Source: Pseudomonadota bacterium
Lineage (GTDB): Bacteria > Pseudomonadota > Alphaproteobacteria > Acetobacterales > Acetobacteraceae
DNA: 64,000 bases
Direction of reading: 5' to 3'
NCBI GenBank assembly: GCA_021845595.1
Contig: JAJZVV010000001.1
Coordinates: forward strand, 310,001 to 374,000
Made by a program: the position numbers and the translations under genes. This document shows positions 19,531-28,324 of this stretch, one piece after another. Numbering within the stretch: the first letter of the stretch is position 1; every line of letters begins with the position of its first letter. The notes below the pieces were generated by a model. The model saw only the letters and a list, made by a program, of their open reading frames with translations, ran no database searches and was not told where the DNA came from.

Positions 19531-19621
19531 AATGATTATCATTTTCCCCAAATTTAGGCAAAATAAAGAGTGCGTTAAAATTTCAATACGCACCGCCGTG
19601 ACTCTATCGCAAATTTTGGGG
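19531..19621 (-). promoter_or_regulatory. AT-rich palindromic control region of the PEP-CTERM gene
   Basis: On the minus strand TTTAAC (19579-19574), 17 nt, TAAATT (19556-19551) forms a plausible promoter. Just downstream is AATGATTATCATT (19531-19543), a perfect 6-1-6 palindrome equal to the core of a Fur-type box. Two further inverted repeats, GTGCGT/ACGCAC (19570-19593) and CCCCAAATTT/AAATTTTGGGG (19546-19621, one-base bulge), are nested with nearly the same centre. The regulator is unknown. The remaining 19622-19846 shows nothing recognisable. Confidence 0.5.
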
Positions 19622-19846
19622 GGATCAGCCCGCAGATACAGCCATGGATTGTCTCGAGTCCAGCCGGACCGTACCGGCGGCCAAGCGGCCGCGCGGTGGC
19701 GGAATGCCTACAATTGGATGAGTCTCGGTGATTTGTCCCGGCGGCCACAGGCTCGGCGGGCCCGCCGCTCGCCGCTCAAAGCGCGGAAACGGCCCGCCGG
19801 CCTGTGCCGGAGCACGGCCCGACCGGTCGGAATCGTCAGACCCGGC

Positions 19847-19878
19847 CGGGCTCCGGAGAGGTCGGGCTCCGGAGAGGT
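19847..19878. repeat. Two-copy 16-bp tandem repeat
   Basis: The 16-mer CGGGCTCCGGAGAGGT occurs twice back to back (19847-19862 and 19863-19878), each containing the palindrome CTCCGGAG. It lies 20 nt beyond the stop of the enoyl-CoA hydratase gene. Confidence 0.85.
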
Positions 19879-19898
19879 AAGGATGCGGCGCTGTCGGC

Positions 19899-20720
19899 TC
19901 AGCGCCCGGCGAAGCGGGGCAGTCGTTTGGCGGCGAAGGCGGCGCGGCCCTCACGATAATCCTCGCTATCGAAACAGGCCGCGATGGCGCGCTCGACGGC
20001 GGCCTCGTCGCGCCGCGCCGCGTCCTGCTCGGCAGCGTCGACGGCCAGTTTAGCGGCGCGAACGGACAGCGGCGCATTGCCGGCGATGCGGCGGGCGAGG
20101 TCGCGGGCGGTCGCATCCAGCGCTCCGTCGGCGACGACCTGCTCGACCAGCCCGATCCGCAGCGCCTCGGCTGCGTCGATACGCTCGCCACCATAGAGCA
20201 GCCGCCGCGCCTGCCCCGGCCCGACCAGCCCGATCAGCTTCTGCACCAGGGGAAACGCGTAAGCGATGCCAAGGCGCGCGGCGGGGATGCCGAAGGTTGC
20301 GGTGGCGTCGGCGAGCCGCAGGTCCGTGTGCATCGCCAGCGCCAGCCCGCCCCCGAGGCAATAGCCGGAGATCGCGGCGATCACCGGTTTGGTGAAGCCG
20401 CCGAGACGGAGACGGCCGGCGCGGGTTCGCCGCTCGTAGTCCTGCTGCGCGTTGGCGTCGGACCGCTCCGCATCGAACTGGCTGATGTCGGCGCCCGAGC
20501 AGAAGGCCCGCCCCCCTGCCCCGGCCAGAAGCACGGCGCGGATCGCCGGATCCTGCTCGAACGCGTCGAGAATCTCGGCCAGTCCCTGCCACATCGCCAC
20601 CGACATGGCGTTGTGTTTCTCCGGCTGATTGATCCGGATCAGCCCGACCGCCCCCTCGCTGGCGGCCAGCATGCGGCCGTCGGCATAGACCGCGCCTCCG
20701 TACGGGAGAAATCCGTCCAT
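19899..20720 (-). CDS. Enoyl-CoA hydratase/isomerase family protein
   Basis: Crotonase-fold protein of 273 residues from the ATG at 20720. CoA-binding and oxyanion-hole segments are visible: AFCSGADISQFD (about 80-91) and ISGYCLGGGLALAMHTDLRLAD (about 123-144). The glutamate positions expected for a hydratase are not clear, so hydratase, isomerase and hydrolase activities cannot be separated. A longer in-frame start at 20840 exists but lacks conserved sequence. Next to a PEP-CTERM gene and a CHAP-domain gene, it has no obvious pathway partner. Confidence 0.88.
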   Translation of the reverse strand: MDGFLPYGGAVYADGRMLAASEGAVGLIRINQPEKHNAMSVAMWQGLAEILDAFEQDPAIRAVLLAGAGGRAFCSGADISQFDAERSDANAQQDYERRTRAGRLRLGGFTKPVIAAISGYCLGGGLALAMHTDLRLADATATFGIPAARLGIAYAFPLVQKLIGLVGPGQARRLLYGGERIDAAEALRIGLVEQVVADGALDATARDLARRIAGNAPLSVRAAKLAVDAAEQDAARRDEAAVERAIAACFDSEDYREGRAAFAAKRLPRFAGR

Positions 20721-20975
20721 CTCTGCGTCCCCTGTTGCTGCCGCTCCGAGCCTGAAGGCGGATTCGGCCGCCCGCAAGAGCCGGGCCACATCCGGGCCGA
20801 ATCGGGCCGATTTACGCCCTGTTAGGACTAGTGTCGGCATTTCGTGCTTCGTCCACAGGGGCTCGGCGGCAAAAGCGGGTCGTCCGCAACCGTGGGAGCC
20901 GGGCGAGGGTTGTCATTCCTGCAACCCTGCTGCTACCTGAATCGAACATACACCGGTGGGAAAAAAGGGCGCGGC

Positions 20976-21755
20976 ATGCAGGATCGGAGGGCGGATAAGC
21001 GGAAACTCGTGCTGATCGGGTCACTGCTGAGCGCAACTCTGTCGATGCATGCGGCTGCCGCGCTCGCCAATCCGGCGCAGGCCGATCCCGCATCTCCGGC
21101 GCGCCAGGCGCCCCGGGCCGCGCACACGGCGCCGGCGCATGCCGCGTCCACGCGTGCCCATCGCCGGGCGGATGGCATGAGTTCGGCGCTGGCCGCGGAT
21201 GCGCCGTCGGGCCGGCACGGCACGCGGCTCGCCGGGCACCACGGCCGCCATGGCATGGTGCATCTCGCCTCCAGCCGCCCGGTGCTGCAATGCGTGCCCT
21301 TCGCCCGCGCCGAATCCGGCATCGCGCTCAAGGGCAATGCCGCCATCTGGTGGGACGAGGCGGAGGGCGTCTATGCCCGCGGCCACGCGCCCGAGCCCGG
21401 CAGTATCCTGAATTTCCGGGCCAACTCGACCATGCGGCTGGGCCATGTCGCCGTCGTCACGCGGGTGGTCAACGCCCGCGAGATTGAAATCGACCATGCT
21501 CATTGGGCCGGGTCCGGTGTCTCGCGCAACATCCTCGTCGCCGACGTGTCCCCCGGCAATGACTGGACTGCGGTTCGCGTCGCCCTCGGGCGCGGCGCGA
21601 CGCTCGGCAGCACCTATGCGACCTACGGCTTCATTTACAATCGTCCGGCCGGCAACCAGACGACGCTCGCTGCCGGACGCAGCGAGGACGAGGTCGCCGA
21701 GGCGCCGTCCGCCGAGGATCGCACCGCCGAGGCGCCGGACCGACGCCTGCGCTGA
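20976..21755 (+). CDS. Secreted CHAP-domain protein (putative peptidoglycan amidase)
   Basis: The 259-residue product begins with a signal peptide (about 1-31, LVLIGSLLSATLSMHAAAAL). A low-complexity Ala/His/Arg-rich linker follows, then a CHAP domain (about 100-235) with catalytic Cys106 (VLQCVPFARAESG) and His157 (RLGHVAVVTRV). CHAP enzymes cleave peptide bonds of peptidoglycan in the periplasm. A short Ala/Glu-rich tail follows NRPAGNQTT. The 255-nt gap upstream has only weak promoter-like hexamers. Confidence 0.88.
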   Translation: MQDRRADKRKLVLIGSLLSATLSMHAAAALANPAQADPASPARQAPRAAHTAPAHAASTRAHRRADGMSSALAADAPSGRHGTRLAGHHGRHGMVHLASSRPVLQCVPFARAESGIALKGNAAIWWDEAEGVYARGHAPEPGSILNFRANSTMRLGHVAVVTRVVNAREIEIDHAHWAGSGVSRNILVADVSPGNDWTAVRVALGRGATLGSTYATYGFIYNRPAGNQTTLAAGRSEDEVAEAPSAEDRTAEAPDRRLR

Positions 21756-22036
21756 GCGGTTCCTGCCGGCTGAACCGGCCATCGGCGGCCGGCGCATCGT
21801 CACCGCCCCGACAACGCGCTCTGCCCGGTCTGCCAGACCCTGGCGCAGGCGCAGGACCGGTTCGCACGCCCGGTCGTGGTCTGCCCCGCCCCGCACCAGC
21901 CCCTCCGAGCGATTCGCACGCTGCACCCGACCCGGGGGCGCCTTTCCGCGTCTGATCGGGGCCAGCCGGCGGGTGTATCGGTGATCGTTCACGTCCCCCC
22001 TTGACGTTCGCCGTCGACCCCACCCAGGAGACGCCC

Positions 22037-22414
22037 ATGATCGCTCGCCCCCGCTTCGTCATCGCCGCGCTCGTCCTTGGCATACTCGCCGGGCCCGGCA
22101 CGGCGCCCGGATTCGCTCATGCCCTGCTGCGCGCCGCCCTGCCCGTCCCCGGCAGTCTCTTGCCAGCCGCACCGGCCTGGGTACGGCTGACGTTTTCGGA
22201 AGCCGTCGAGCCGCTCTTCTGCAAAATCAAGGTGACCGACGCCACGGGCAAGCAGGTCGACGACGGCAGCCTCGTGTCCGACCCTGCCGACCGGCGGCGA
22301 TTGATGATCCGCCTCAAGCCGATCCCGCCCGGCGAATACCTCGTCACCTGGTATGCGACCTCGACCGATACGCACCGAACCCAGGGGAGTTTCCGCTTCC
22401 AGGTCTCGAAATAG
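22037..22414 (+). CDS. copC: Copper resistance protein CopC
   Basis: Periplasmic copper-binding beta-barrel of 125 residues. The signal peptide ends before His28 (GFAHALLRAALPVPGS), so the mature chain starts with the His that coordinates Cu(II); STDTHRTQGSFRF supplies the DxH ligands near the C-terminus. The Met-rich Cu(I) loop of Pseudomonas CopC is absent, so a Cu(II)-only site is likely. AGGAG precedes the ATG at 6-nt spacing. copD follows after 7 nt, forming the usual copper-import pair. Confidence 0.92.
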   Translation: MIARPRFVIAALVLGILAGPGTAPGFAHALLRAALPVPGSLLPAAPAWVRLTFSEAVEPLFCKIKVTDATGKQVDDGSLVSDPADRRRLMIRLKPIPPGEYLVTWYATSTDTHRTQGSFRFQVSK

Positions 22415-22421
22415 CGCAGCC

Positions 22422-23297
22422 ATGCCGGCGGTCGACGCGCTGGCGGCAGGGCTGGTCGCGAGCCGCGCGGTCGCGGTCGGCGCCCTGTTCGTCATCTTCG
22501 GCACATTGATGGTCGCCACCGCCATCGCCGGGCCGACGATCGGCGATGGCGTGGCCAACCTGCACCGGGGCTTCGCGACCCTGATCCGTGGCGCATTCCT
22601 GGCCGCGATCCTCGGCATCGGGCTGTGGACCGGGCTGCAGACGGCGGCGTTGGCGCAAACGGTCGGCGCCGGCGACACGCTGGCACGCGTGCCCACGGTC
22701 GTCTTCCACACCGATTTCGGCCGTCTCATGCTGCTGCGCCTGGCGCTGCTGGCGGCGATCGGCCTGGCGCTGGCCGCTGGCCGGCCCCGCTCGGCAGCAT
22801 TGTTCGCCGGCCTCGCCGCGGTGGTGCAGGCGGGGCATCTGCACGCCCTGGCGATCTGGCATGGGCCCAGCCTCCTGCTCGCGAGCGAGGTGCTGCACGT
22901 GCTCGCGGCGGCAACCTGGCTCGGCAGCCTGCCGGCGCTTCTGGTCGTCGTCATCACCGTGCCGCCCGGATCGGCGATGGCGGCGGTGCGGCGTTTCGCA
23001 TTCATCGGCAGCGGCGCCGTGCTGACCGTCGGCGCCACCGCCGCGTTCCAGGCGATTTCCCTCGCCGGCGACCCGCTGAGCTTGGCGGCCACGGCTTATG
23101 GACGGATGTGCCTGGCAAAGCTTGTCCTGCTCGGGCTGCTCGTCGCCCTGGCGCTGCGCAACCAGTGGCGCTTGCGGCGCGGCGCGGACGCGGTGCCAGG
23201 GCTCGGCGGCAGTATCCGGACGGCACTCATGCTCGCCGCTCTGGTGCTGACGCTGGCCGCCATCCTCAGCGCGATGGCGCCGCCGAGCGAGGCGTGA
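22422..23297 (+). CDS. copD: Copper resistance membrane protein CopD
   Basis: The 291-residue polytopic inner-membrane protein has about eight hydrophobic segments. Typical CopD residues include HTDFGRLMLLRLALL, a His in VQAGHLHALA, and SEVLHVLAAATWLGSLPALL, the conserved His-Trp loop. The ATG at 22422 lies 7 nt after copC; the frame is open further upstream but inside copC. It probably moves copper inward for cuproenzyme assembly in concert with CopC. No copRS- or cueR-type regulator is adjacent. Confidence 0.9.
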   Translation: MPAVDALAAGLVASRAVAVGALFVIFGTLMVATAIAGPTIGDGVANLHRGFATLIRGAFLAAILGIGLWTGLQTAALAQTVGAGDTLARVPTVVFHTDFGRLMLLRLALLAAIGLALAAGRPRSAALFAGLAAVVQAGHLHALAIWHGPSLLLASEVLHVLAAATWLGSLPALLVVVITVPPGSAMAAVRRFAFIGSGAVLTVGATAAFQAISLAGDPLSLAATAYGRMCLAKLVLLGLLVALALRNQWRLRRGADAVPGLGGSIRTALMLAALVLTLAAILSAMAPPSEA

Positions 23298-23342
23298 CCG
23301 CGGCACCGCCGTCGCGGCCACGGATCGACGGCGCTCCGAACC

Positions 23343-23864
23343 TTACCCCAGGACGATTCCGATCCCCGCCGCCGCGGCCAGGAACCAGAGCGGGTTGACC
23401 CGCGTCACCAGCGCGCCGCCCGCGGCCAGGGCGGTGATGGCGGCAAGACGCCAGTCGCGGCTGGTGGACAGGCACAGCACCAGCGCGCCGCCAAGGATCA
23501 GGCCGGACGTCGCGGGCACCAGCCCCACCTGAACCCGCCGCCGCCAGGCCGCCTCGCGAAAGCGCCACCACAGACCGCCGACGGCCAGCGTGAGCAGCGA
23601 GGAAGGCAGGCACAGTGCCAGCGTCGCGACGAGGGCGCCGGCCAGTCCGGCGACGCGCCAGCCGATCAGCGTCGCGACCAGCATGTTCGGCCCCGGCGCC
23701 GCCTGGGCCAGCGCATAGAGCGCCGCGAACTGATCGGCCGACATATAGGCATGCACCACGACCACCTGGCGCTGCATCTCCGGCAGGATCGTGTTGCCGC
23801 CGCCGACCGCGAGGAGCGACAGCGTGGCGAAAATGCGCGCCAGATCGAGCAGCGTTGCGGTCAT
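23343..23864 (-). CDS. Chromate transporter ChrA, second half-subunit
   Basis: The 173-residue membrane protein of the short-chain ChrA (CHR) family begins TATLLDLARIFATLSLLAVGGGNTILPEMQ, with the GGGNT and A-PGPN (AQAAPGPNMLVATLIGWRVAG) motifs of the CHR domain and five to six membrane segments. It overlaps the upstream CHR gene by 4 nt, so the two half-proteins should be made together and pair into one transporter. Chromate is the named family substrate, but many such pairs are uncharacterised. Confidence 0.88.
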   Translation of the reverse strand: MTATLLDLARIFATLSLLAVGGGNTILPEMQRQVVVVHAYMSADQFAALYALAQAAPGPNMLVATLIGWRVAGLAGALVATLALCLPSSLLTLAVGGLWWRFREAAWRRRVQVGLVPATSGLILGGALVLCLSTSRDWRLAAITALAAGGALVTRVNPLWFLAAAAGIGIVLG

Positions 23865-24412
23865 CGTCCGGGCAGCCTCGCGAGCACGATGCCGAGCAGC
23901 GCGGCGGCGAGCAGCACGGGCAGCAGCGGCAGGCGGGCGAACGCCAGCGCCGCAGCGGCGCCGAGACCGATGACGAGGCCCACCGGGTGGTGGCGCAGCG
24001 GCGCGCCGATCCGAATGGCGGTGGCGAGCACCAGGCCCGAGGCGCCGGCGGCGAGGCCGCGGAACAGGTGCTGCACCACCGGCAGCGCGCCATAGCGGGT
24101 CTGCAGGGCGCCGAGGACCAGGACGATCACCATCGGCGCCGCCATCAGCCCGGCAAAGCAGGCCGCCGCGCCCGCCACACCGCGGAAGCGCGCGCCGAGC
24201 GCGACCGAGAGATTGATCACGTTGGGCCCTGGCAGGAACTGGCAGAGGCCGAGCAGGTCGGTGAATTCGGCTTCGCTGAGCCAGCGGCGCCGCTCCACCA
24301 CGACCCGCCGCGCCCAGGGAAGCACACCGCCGAAGCCGGAGAGGCCGATGGTCAGAAAGCCCGCGAAAAGGGCGCGCAGAGTCGGCGGAGGGGGGGATTC
24401 AGCGTGAGTCAT
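23861..24412 (-). CDS. Chromate transporter ChrA, first half-subunit
   Basis: The 183-residue partner of the downstream CHR gene. After an MTHAESPPPP leader come the CHR-domain motifs GLSGFGGVLPWARRVVVERR and CQFLPGPNVINLSVALGARF. The ATG at 24412 is used because it directly precedes the domain; the open frame upstream runs into the divergent metallo-beta-lactamase gene. Two single-domain CHR proteins in tandem are the known short-chain alternative to one long ChrA. The gap to the divergent gene is only 31 nt. Confidence 0.88.
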   Translation of the reverse strand: MTHAESPPPPTLRALFAGFLTIGLSGFGGVLPWARRVVVERRRWLSEAEFTDLLGLCQFLPGPNVINLSVALGARFRGVAGAAACFAGLMAAPMVIVLVLGALQTRYGALPVVQHLFRGLAAGASGLVLATAIRIGAPLRHHPVGLVIGLGAAAALAFARLPLLPVLLAAALLGIVLARLPGR

Positions 24413-24443
24413 CGTGGTCAGCAGGCTAGCATCGTCCGACGCC

Positions 24444-25274
24444 ATGACCATCCGCATCCACCCGATCAACACCGGCCGCGTCGCCCTGCGCCCGAGCCAG
24501 GAACGCCGCGGTCCGCTCGGGCCGCTGGGAGTGCTGCTCGACCGTGATTGGACGGACTGGCGGCCGATCCTGGCCTGGCTCATCGATCACCCGGAAGGCC
24601 CGATCCTGGTCGATACCGGGGAGACGGCCTCGGTGATGCGCCCGGGCTACCTGCGCCGCTGGCACCCGTTCTTCCGTCTCGCGGTCCGCTTCGACATCAC
24701 ACCGGAGCAGGAGATCGGGCCGCAATTGCGCGCCCTCGGCTGCACAAAGGGCGACCTCCGCTGTGTGGTGCTGACCCATCTGCACACGGATCATGCCGGC
24801 GGGCTGGCACATGTCGCGGGGTGCCCGACGCTCGTCTCGCCCGCGGAGCTGGCGGTGGCGAGCGGGGCCGCCGGGCGGCTGCGCGGCTACCTGCCGCATC
24901 GCTGGCCAGCGGATTTCTCGCCGCAGCCGATCGGTTTCACGCCGATGGCGCTCGGGCCGTTCCAGGAGGGCTTGGTGCTCACCCGGGCAGGCGATGTCGT
25001 CGTCGTGCCAACGCCCGGTCACACGCCGGGGCACGTCTCGGTCGTGGTTCGGTGCGACGGGTTCAACATCCTCATCGCCGGCGACACAAGCTACGCCGAG
25101 CAGGGCCTGCGCGAAGGCCTGGCCGACGGGGTGACGCCCACCCCGGCACTGGAGCTCGCCACACTGGCGCGCATACGAGGCTGGGCCGAGGCCGAGCCGA
25201 TGATCTATCTGCCCAGCCATGATCCGCAAGCACCGGCGCGTCTCGCCGCCAGCCTGCCCGTCTTTCCGCGCTGA
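24444..25274 (+). CDS. Metallo-beta-lactamase-fold hydrolase (lactonase-like)
   Basis: The 276-residue protein has the full zinc motif set: HLHTDH (112-117), His197 in GHTPGHVSV, Asp214 in IAGDTSYAE, and a C-terminal SHDP. The spacing and sequence NTGRVALRP...ILVDTGE resemble AHL-lactonase-type members such as AttM/AiiA, which open homoserine lactones, but the activity cannot be fixed from motifs alone. No signal peptide, so cytoplasmic. It diverges from the ChrA pair; no luxI/luxR-type gene is nearby. Confidence 0.85.
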   Translation: MTIRIHPINTGRVALRPSQERRGPLGPLGVLLDRDWTDWRPILAWLIDHPEGPILVDTGETASVMRPGYLRRWHPFFRLAVRFDITPEQEIGPQLRALGCTKGDLRCVVLTHLHTDHAGGLAHVAGCPTLVSPAELAVASGAAGRLRGYLPHRWPADFSPQPIGFTPMALGPFQEGLVLTRAGDVVVVPTPGHTPGHVSVVVRCDGFNILIAGDTSYAEQGLREGLADGVTPTPALELATLARIRGWAEAEPMIYLPSHDPQAPARLAASLPVFPR

Positions 25275-25296
25275 AGCCGGGCGCCGGCGGAGCGGA

Positions 25297-25482
25297 TCAG
25301 TTCCGTTTCAGGCTGGCCCGGCCGGGACGGTCCAGCACATGGAAAGCGAGCGAGAGCAGCCGGTCGGCCGCGCTCTGATAGCCGGCGCGGTCGGCGTCCT
25401 GGGCGAGTGACAGAATGCGGTCCGCGAGCATCAGCGGGCTGGTGACGCGGGCGGAAGCCTCGATCTCAGCAATCTCGTACAT
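25297..25482 (-). CDS. Small uncharacterised protein
   Basis: A 61-residue acidic protein, MYEIAEIEASARVTSPLMLA, with two predicted helices (LADRILSLAQDADRAG and AADRLLSLAFHVLD) and a basic tail RASLKRN. AGGGGA precedes the ATG. Codon use is typical of real genes here. I do not recognise a family. It is 74 nt downstream of the ribbon-helix-helix gene and may be the last gene of that run. Confidence 0.6.
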   Translation of the reverse strand: MYEIAEIEASARVTSPLMLADRILSLAQDADRAGYQSAADRLLSLAFHVLDRPGRASLKRN

Positions 25483-25556
25483 GGGAGTTTTCCCCTGAGT
25501 GCCATCGGGTGTTTCCCGACGGAACCCAGTCTCGGCATGCCCGCCTTGCGCAATCG

Positions 25557-25769
25557 TTAACGCCGCAGCGATTCGAGTAACGCGACGCGCAGTGCGGAAG
25601 CGAGCGGCCGGCCGGGTGGGCGCTGGGCGTCGATCTCTTCCAGCAGCGCCGCCAATGGCTGCCCGCGCGACGTGGCCAGGGCTGCCAGCCCGGACCAGAA
25701 TTCGGCTTCGAGCGCGATGGACGTGCGGTGCCCGGCGAGCGAGACGCTGCGCTTGACCAGGCCAGGCAC
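25557..25769 (-). CDS. Ribbon-helix-helix domain protein (RHH_4 type)
   Basis: The 70-residue product VPGLVKRSVSLAGHRTSIAL... fits the RHH_4 pattern: the KRSV-x-L-x-GHRTS-x-x-LE beta strand, then FWSGLAALATSRGQPLAALLEEID. Such proteins are small DNA-binding regulators common in alphaproteobacteria. The start is the GTG at 25769, 3 nt after the fumC stop, so it is probably co-translated with fumC. The target is unknown. Confidence 0.82.
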   Translation of the reverse strand: MPGLVKRSVSLAGHRTSIALEAEFWSGLAALATSRGQPLAALLEEIDAQRPPGRPLASALRVALLESLRR

Positions 25770-25772
25770 GGC

Positions 25773-27179
25773 TCAGCCTTCCGCCGCGTGCGGGCGAACC
25801 ATGCGCGCGGGCACGACCAGGCGATCGAACTCCGCTTCGGAGAGCAGGCCCAGCTTGGCCGCCGCAGCCTTCAGGGTGAGGTCCTCGGCCAGCGCCGTGC
25901 GCGCGACGCGCACCGCCGCATCGTAGCCGAGGCGCGGGGCCAGCGCGGTGACGAGCATCGGCGAGCGGGCCAGGCTTTCGGCGATGCGGGCACGGTCCGG
26001 CACCAGCTTGCCGACCATGTTCTCGGCGAAGCTGCTCGCCGCGTCGGCCAGCAGGCGGGCCGATTGCAGAACGTTATGGATGATCACCGGCTTGAAGACA
26101 TTGAGCTCCAGAAAGCTCTGCGCGCCGGCGATGGTGACCGCGACATGGTTGCCCATCACCTGGGCGGCGACCATGGTCAGGGCCTCGCACTGGGTCGGGT
26201 TGGTCTTGCCCGGCATGATCGAGGAGGCGAGCCCATCCGCGGGGATCACCAGCTCGCCGAGGCCGCCGCGCGGGCCCGAGCCGAGCAGACGGATGTCGTT
26301 CCCGAGCTTGGTCAGCGAGACGGCGATGACGTTGAAGGCGCCGGAGAGTTCGACGAACGCATCGTGCGCGCCCATGCCTTCGAACTTGTTCGGGTTGGGC
26401 GTGAAGGCGAGGCCGGTGAGAACGGCCATGCGCTCGCAGAAGACGCGGTCGAAATCCAGAGGGCGGTTGAGGCCGGTGCCGACCGCGGTGCCGCCCTGGG
26501 GCAGGGCGAGCAGGCGGGGCATGGCCGCGGCGAGGCGATCGAGCCCGAGCTCGACCTGTCGCGCCCAGGCACCGAACTCCTGGCCCAGCGTCACCGGCAC
26601 CGCATCCATCATGTGGGTGCGGCCGAGCTTGACGATGCCGTCCCATTCGGCGGCGCGGGCGGCGAGCCCGGCGCGAAGCAGGCCGAGGGCCGGGACCAGC
26701 CGATGCTGCACCCCCTCGGCGGCGGCGACGTGCATCGCGGTCGGGAAGCTGTCGTTGGAAGATTGGCTGCGGTTGACGTGATCGTTGGGATGGATCGGGC
26801 TGCGGGCACCGCGCGGCGCGCCGAGCCGCTCATTGGCGCGGTTGGCGATGACCTCGTTGGCGTTCATGTTGGTCTGCGTGCCCGACCCGGTCTGCCAGAC
26901 CGGCAGCGGGAACTCGGCATCCATCATGCCGTCGGCGATGTCCCGCGCCGCCGCGGCGATCGGCAAGGCCAGCTCGGCCGGCAGCGCCCCGAGCGCGAGA
27001 TTGGCCTCGGCCGCCGCCAGCTTCTGCAGCCCGACGGCGCGGATCAGCCCCGGCGGGAAACGCTCCTCGCCGATGCGGAACAGGCGCCGCGCCCGCTCGG
27101 TCTGCGGCCCCCAGGAGCGCTCGGCGGGGATTTCGATGCTGCCGAGACTGTCCGTCTCGGTGCGCGTGGGGCCCGACAC
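25773..27179 (-). CDS. fumC: Class II fumarate hydratase
   Basis: Iron-independent fumarase interconverting fumarate and malate, 468 residues. N-terminal GSIEIPAERSWGPQTERARR, the substrate segments SGTQTNMNANEVIANR and NDHVNRSQSSNDSFPTAMHV, the catalytic region KLGRTHMMDAVPVTLGQEF and the signature ASSIMPGKTNPTQCE are all present. The start is the GTG at 27179, 5 nt after the malate/lactate-type dehydrogenase gene. Location behind the pca operon fits a supply of C4-acid steps for aromatic catabolism, though fumC is also a TCA-cycle enzyme. Confidence 0.95.
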   Translation of the reverse strand: MSGPTRTETDSLGSIEIPAERSWGPQTERARRLFRIGEERFPPGLIRAVGLQKLAAAEANLALGALPAELALPIAAAARDIADGMMDAEFPLPVWQTGSGTQTNMNANEVIANRANERLGAPRGARSPIHPNDHVNRSQSSNDSFPTAMHVAAAEGVQHRLVPALGLLRAGLAARAAEWDGIVKLGRTHMMDAVPVTLGQEFGAWARQVELGLDRLAAAMPRLLALPQGGTAVGTGLNRPLDFDRVFCERMAVLTGLAFTPNPNKFEGMGAHDAFVELSGAFNVIAVSLTKLGNDIRLLGSGPRGGLGELVIPADGLASSIMPGKTNPTQCEALTMVAAQVMGNHVAVTIAGAQSFLELNVFKPVIIHNVLQSARLLADAASSFAENMVGKLVPDRARIAESLARSPMLVTALAPRLGYDAAVRVARTALAEDLTLKAAAAKLGLLSEAEFDRLVVPARMVRPHAAEG

Positions 27180-27184
27180 GCGGC

Positions 27185-28276
27185 CTACCCGGGCGAGGCG
27201 ACGCCGAGCTCGGTGGCGGTGGCACGAATCGCCGCCCACGTGCCGGCGGCGAGCGGAATGCCGTCGCGCTCGCGCGCCGCGCGGGTGCGCGCCTCCGGCT
27301 CGCCCGGCACCAGCACCTCGCCACCCGCGCTCGCGGGGCGCGAGGCTTTCATATAGGCCGCGTAGTCCTGCGCGCGCTGGACGAAGTCCGCGGTGCCGAA
27401 GCCGTTCGGATCGACATAGACGGAGAACATGCCGTTGGCGATGCGCCCGCGCTGTCCGCCGGGGATCGGCCCCGACGTGCCGCCGGCGCCGAGGCAGCCG
27501 GCGAGAATCTCGCACATGAAGGCCAGACCCGAGCCCTTGTGCTCGCCGAAGGTGCGCAGCGCGCCGAGGCCCTTGGAGGCATCGCGCGGACCGCCCGGCA
27601 CCACCGGGCCGTAGAGCTGGGCCGGATCGGCGGAGAGCGCCCCGTCCGGGCCGATCAGCGCACCGTGCGGCACCGGCTTGCCACCATCGGCGGCGACCAG
27701 CACCTTGCCCTCGGCCACCATCGAGGTGGCGAAATCGAGCACCATCGGCACGCCGCCGTCCGAAGGCGCGGCGATGCAGATCGGGTCGGTGGAAAACCGC
27801 CGGTCCACGCCACCGAACGGGGCCACCAGTTCGCCGCCATAGACGTTGACGAAATGCAGCGACACCAGCCCGGCCGCCGCCGCCCGCTCGCCCCAATCGC
27901 CGATGCGGCCGAGATGGCCGGAGTTGCGCAGCGCCACGGCGGCGAGCCCGTGCTGCTTCGCCTTGGCGATGCCGAGATCGACCGCCAGCGGGCCGATGGT
28001 CTGGCCGAAGCCGCCATTGCCGTCGACCAGCGCATGCGTCGGCGCGTCGCTGACCACGGTCAAACCCTGTCCGGCCCGGACATGGCCCTGCTTGAGCCAC
28101 TGGATGTAGCGCGGCACGCGGATGACGCCGTGGCTGTCATGGCCGGCGAGATTGGCGGAGACGAGATACTGCCCGATCCGCTCGGCCTCCGCCGCCTCGC
28201 AACCGGCAGCGGCAAAAATGGCAGCCACGAACGCCCGCAGCGCGGGCACCGGAATCGTCGCGGTCGCATCAGCCAT
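27185..28276 (-). CDS. Ldh/malate-type NAD(P)-dependent dehydrogenase
   Basis: Member of the malate/L-lactate/ureidoglycolate dehydrogenase family (not the Rossmann-fold LDH family), 363 residues. Family blocks: ANLAGHDSHGVIRVPRYIQW (about 41-60), NGGFGQTIGPLAVDLGIAKA, LRNSGHLGRIGDWGE with the catalytic His, and HKGSGLAFMCEILAG. A strong AGGGAGG precedes the ATG. It sits between pcaB and fumC in one direction. Malate oxidation is an attractive role because fumC makes malate, but the substrate cannot be assigned. Confidence 0.9.
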   Translation of the reverse strand: MADATATIPVPALRAFVAAIFAAAGCEAAEAERIGQYLVSANLAGHDSHGVIRVPRYIQWLKQGHVRAGQGLTVVSDAPTHALVDGNGGFGQTIGPLAVDLGIAKAKQHGLAAVALRNSGHLGRIGDWGERAAAAGLVSLHFVNVYGGELVAPFGGVDRRFSTDPICIAAPSDGGVPMVLDFATSMVAEGKVLVAADGGKPVPHGALIGPDGALSADPAQLYGPVVPGGPRDASKGLGALRTFGEHKGSGLAFMCEILAGCLGAGGTSGPIPGGQRGRIANGMFSVYVDPNGFGTADFVQRAQDYAAYMKASRPASAGGEVLVPGEPEARTRAARERDGIPLAAGTWAAIRATATELGVASPG

Positions 28277-28324
28277 GAGTGGTCCTCCCTGCTTTCGTTT
28301 GCGCCCGGCGTCTGTGTCCGGCGC

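Noticed and set aside
21756-22036. Possible gene remnant with a CPVC-like motif before copC
   Set aside because: No start codon with a ribosome site and no conserved domain; the motif arises in one of several open frames of GC-rich sequence.
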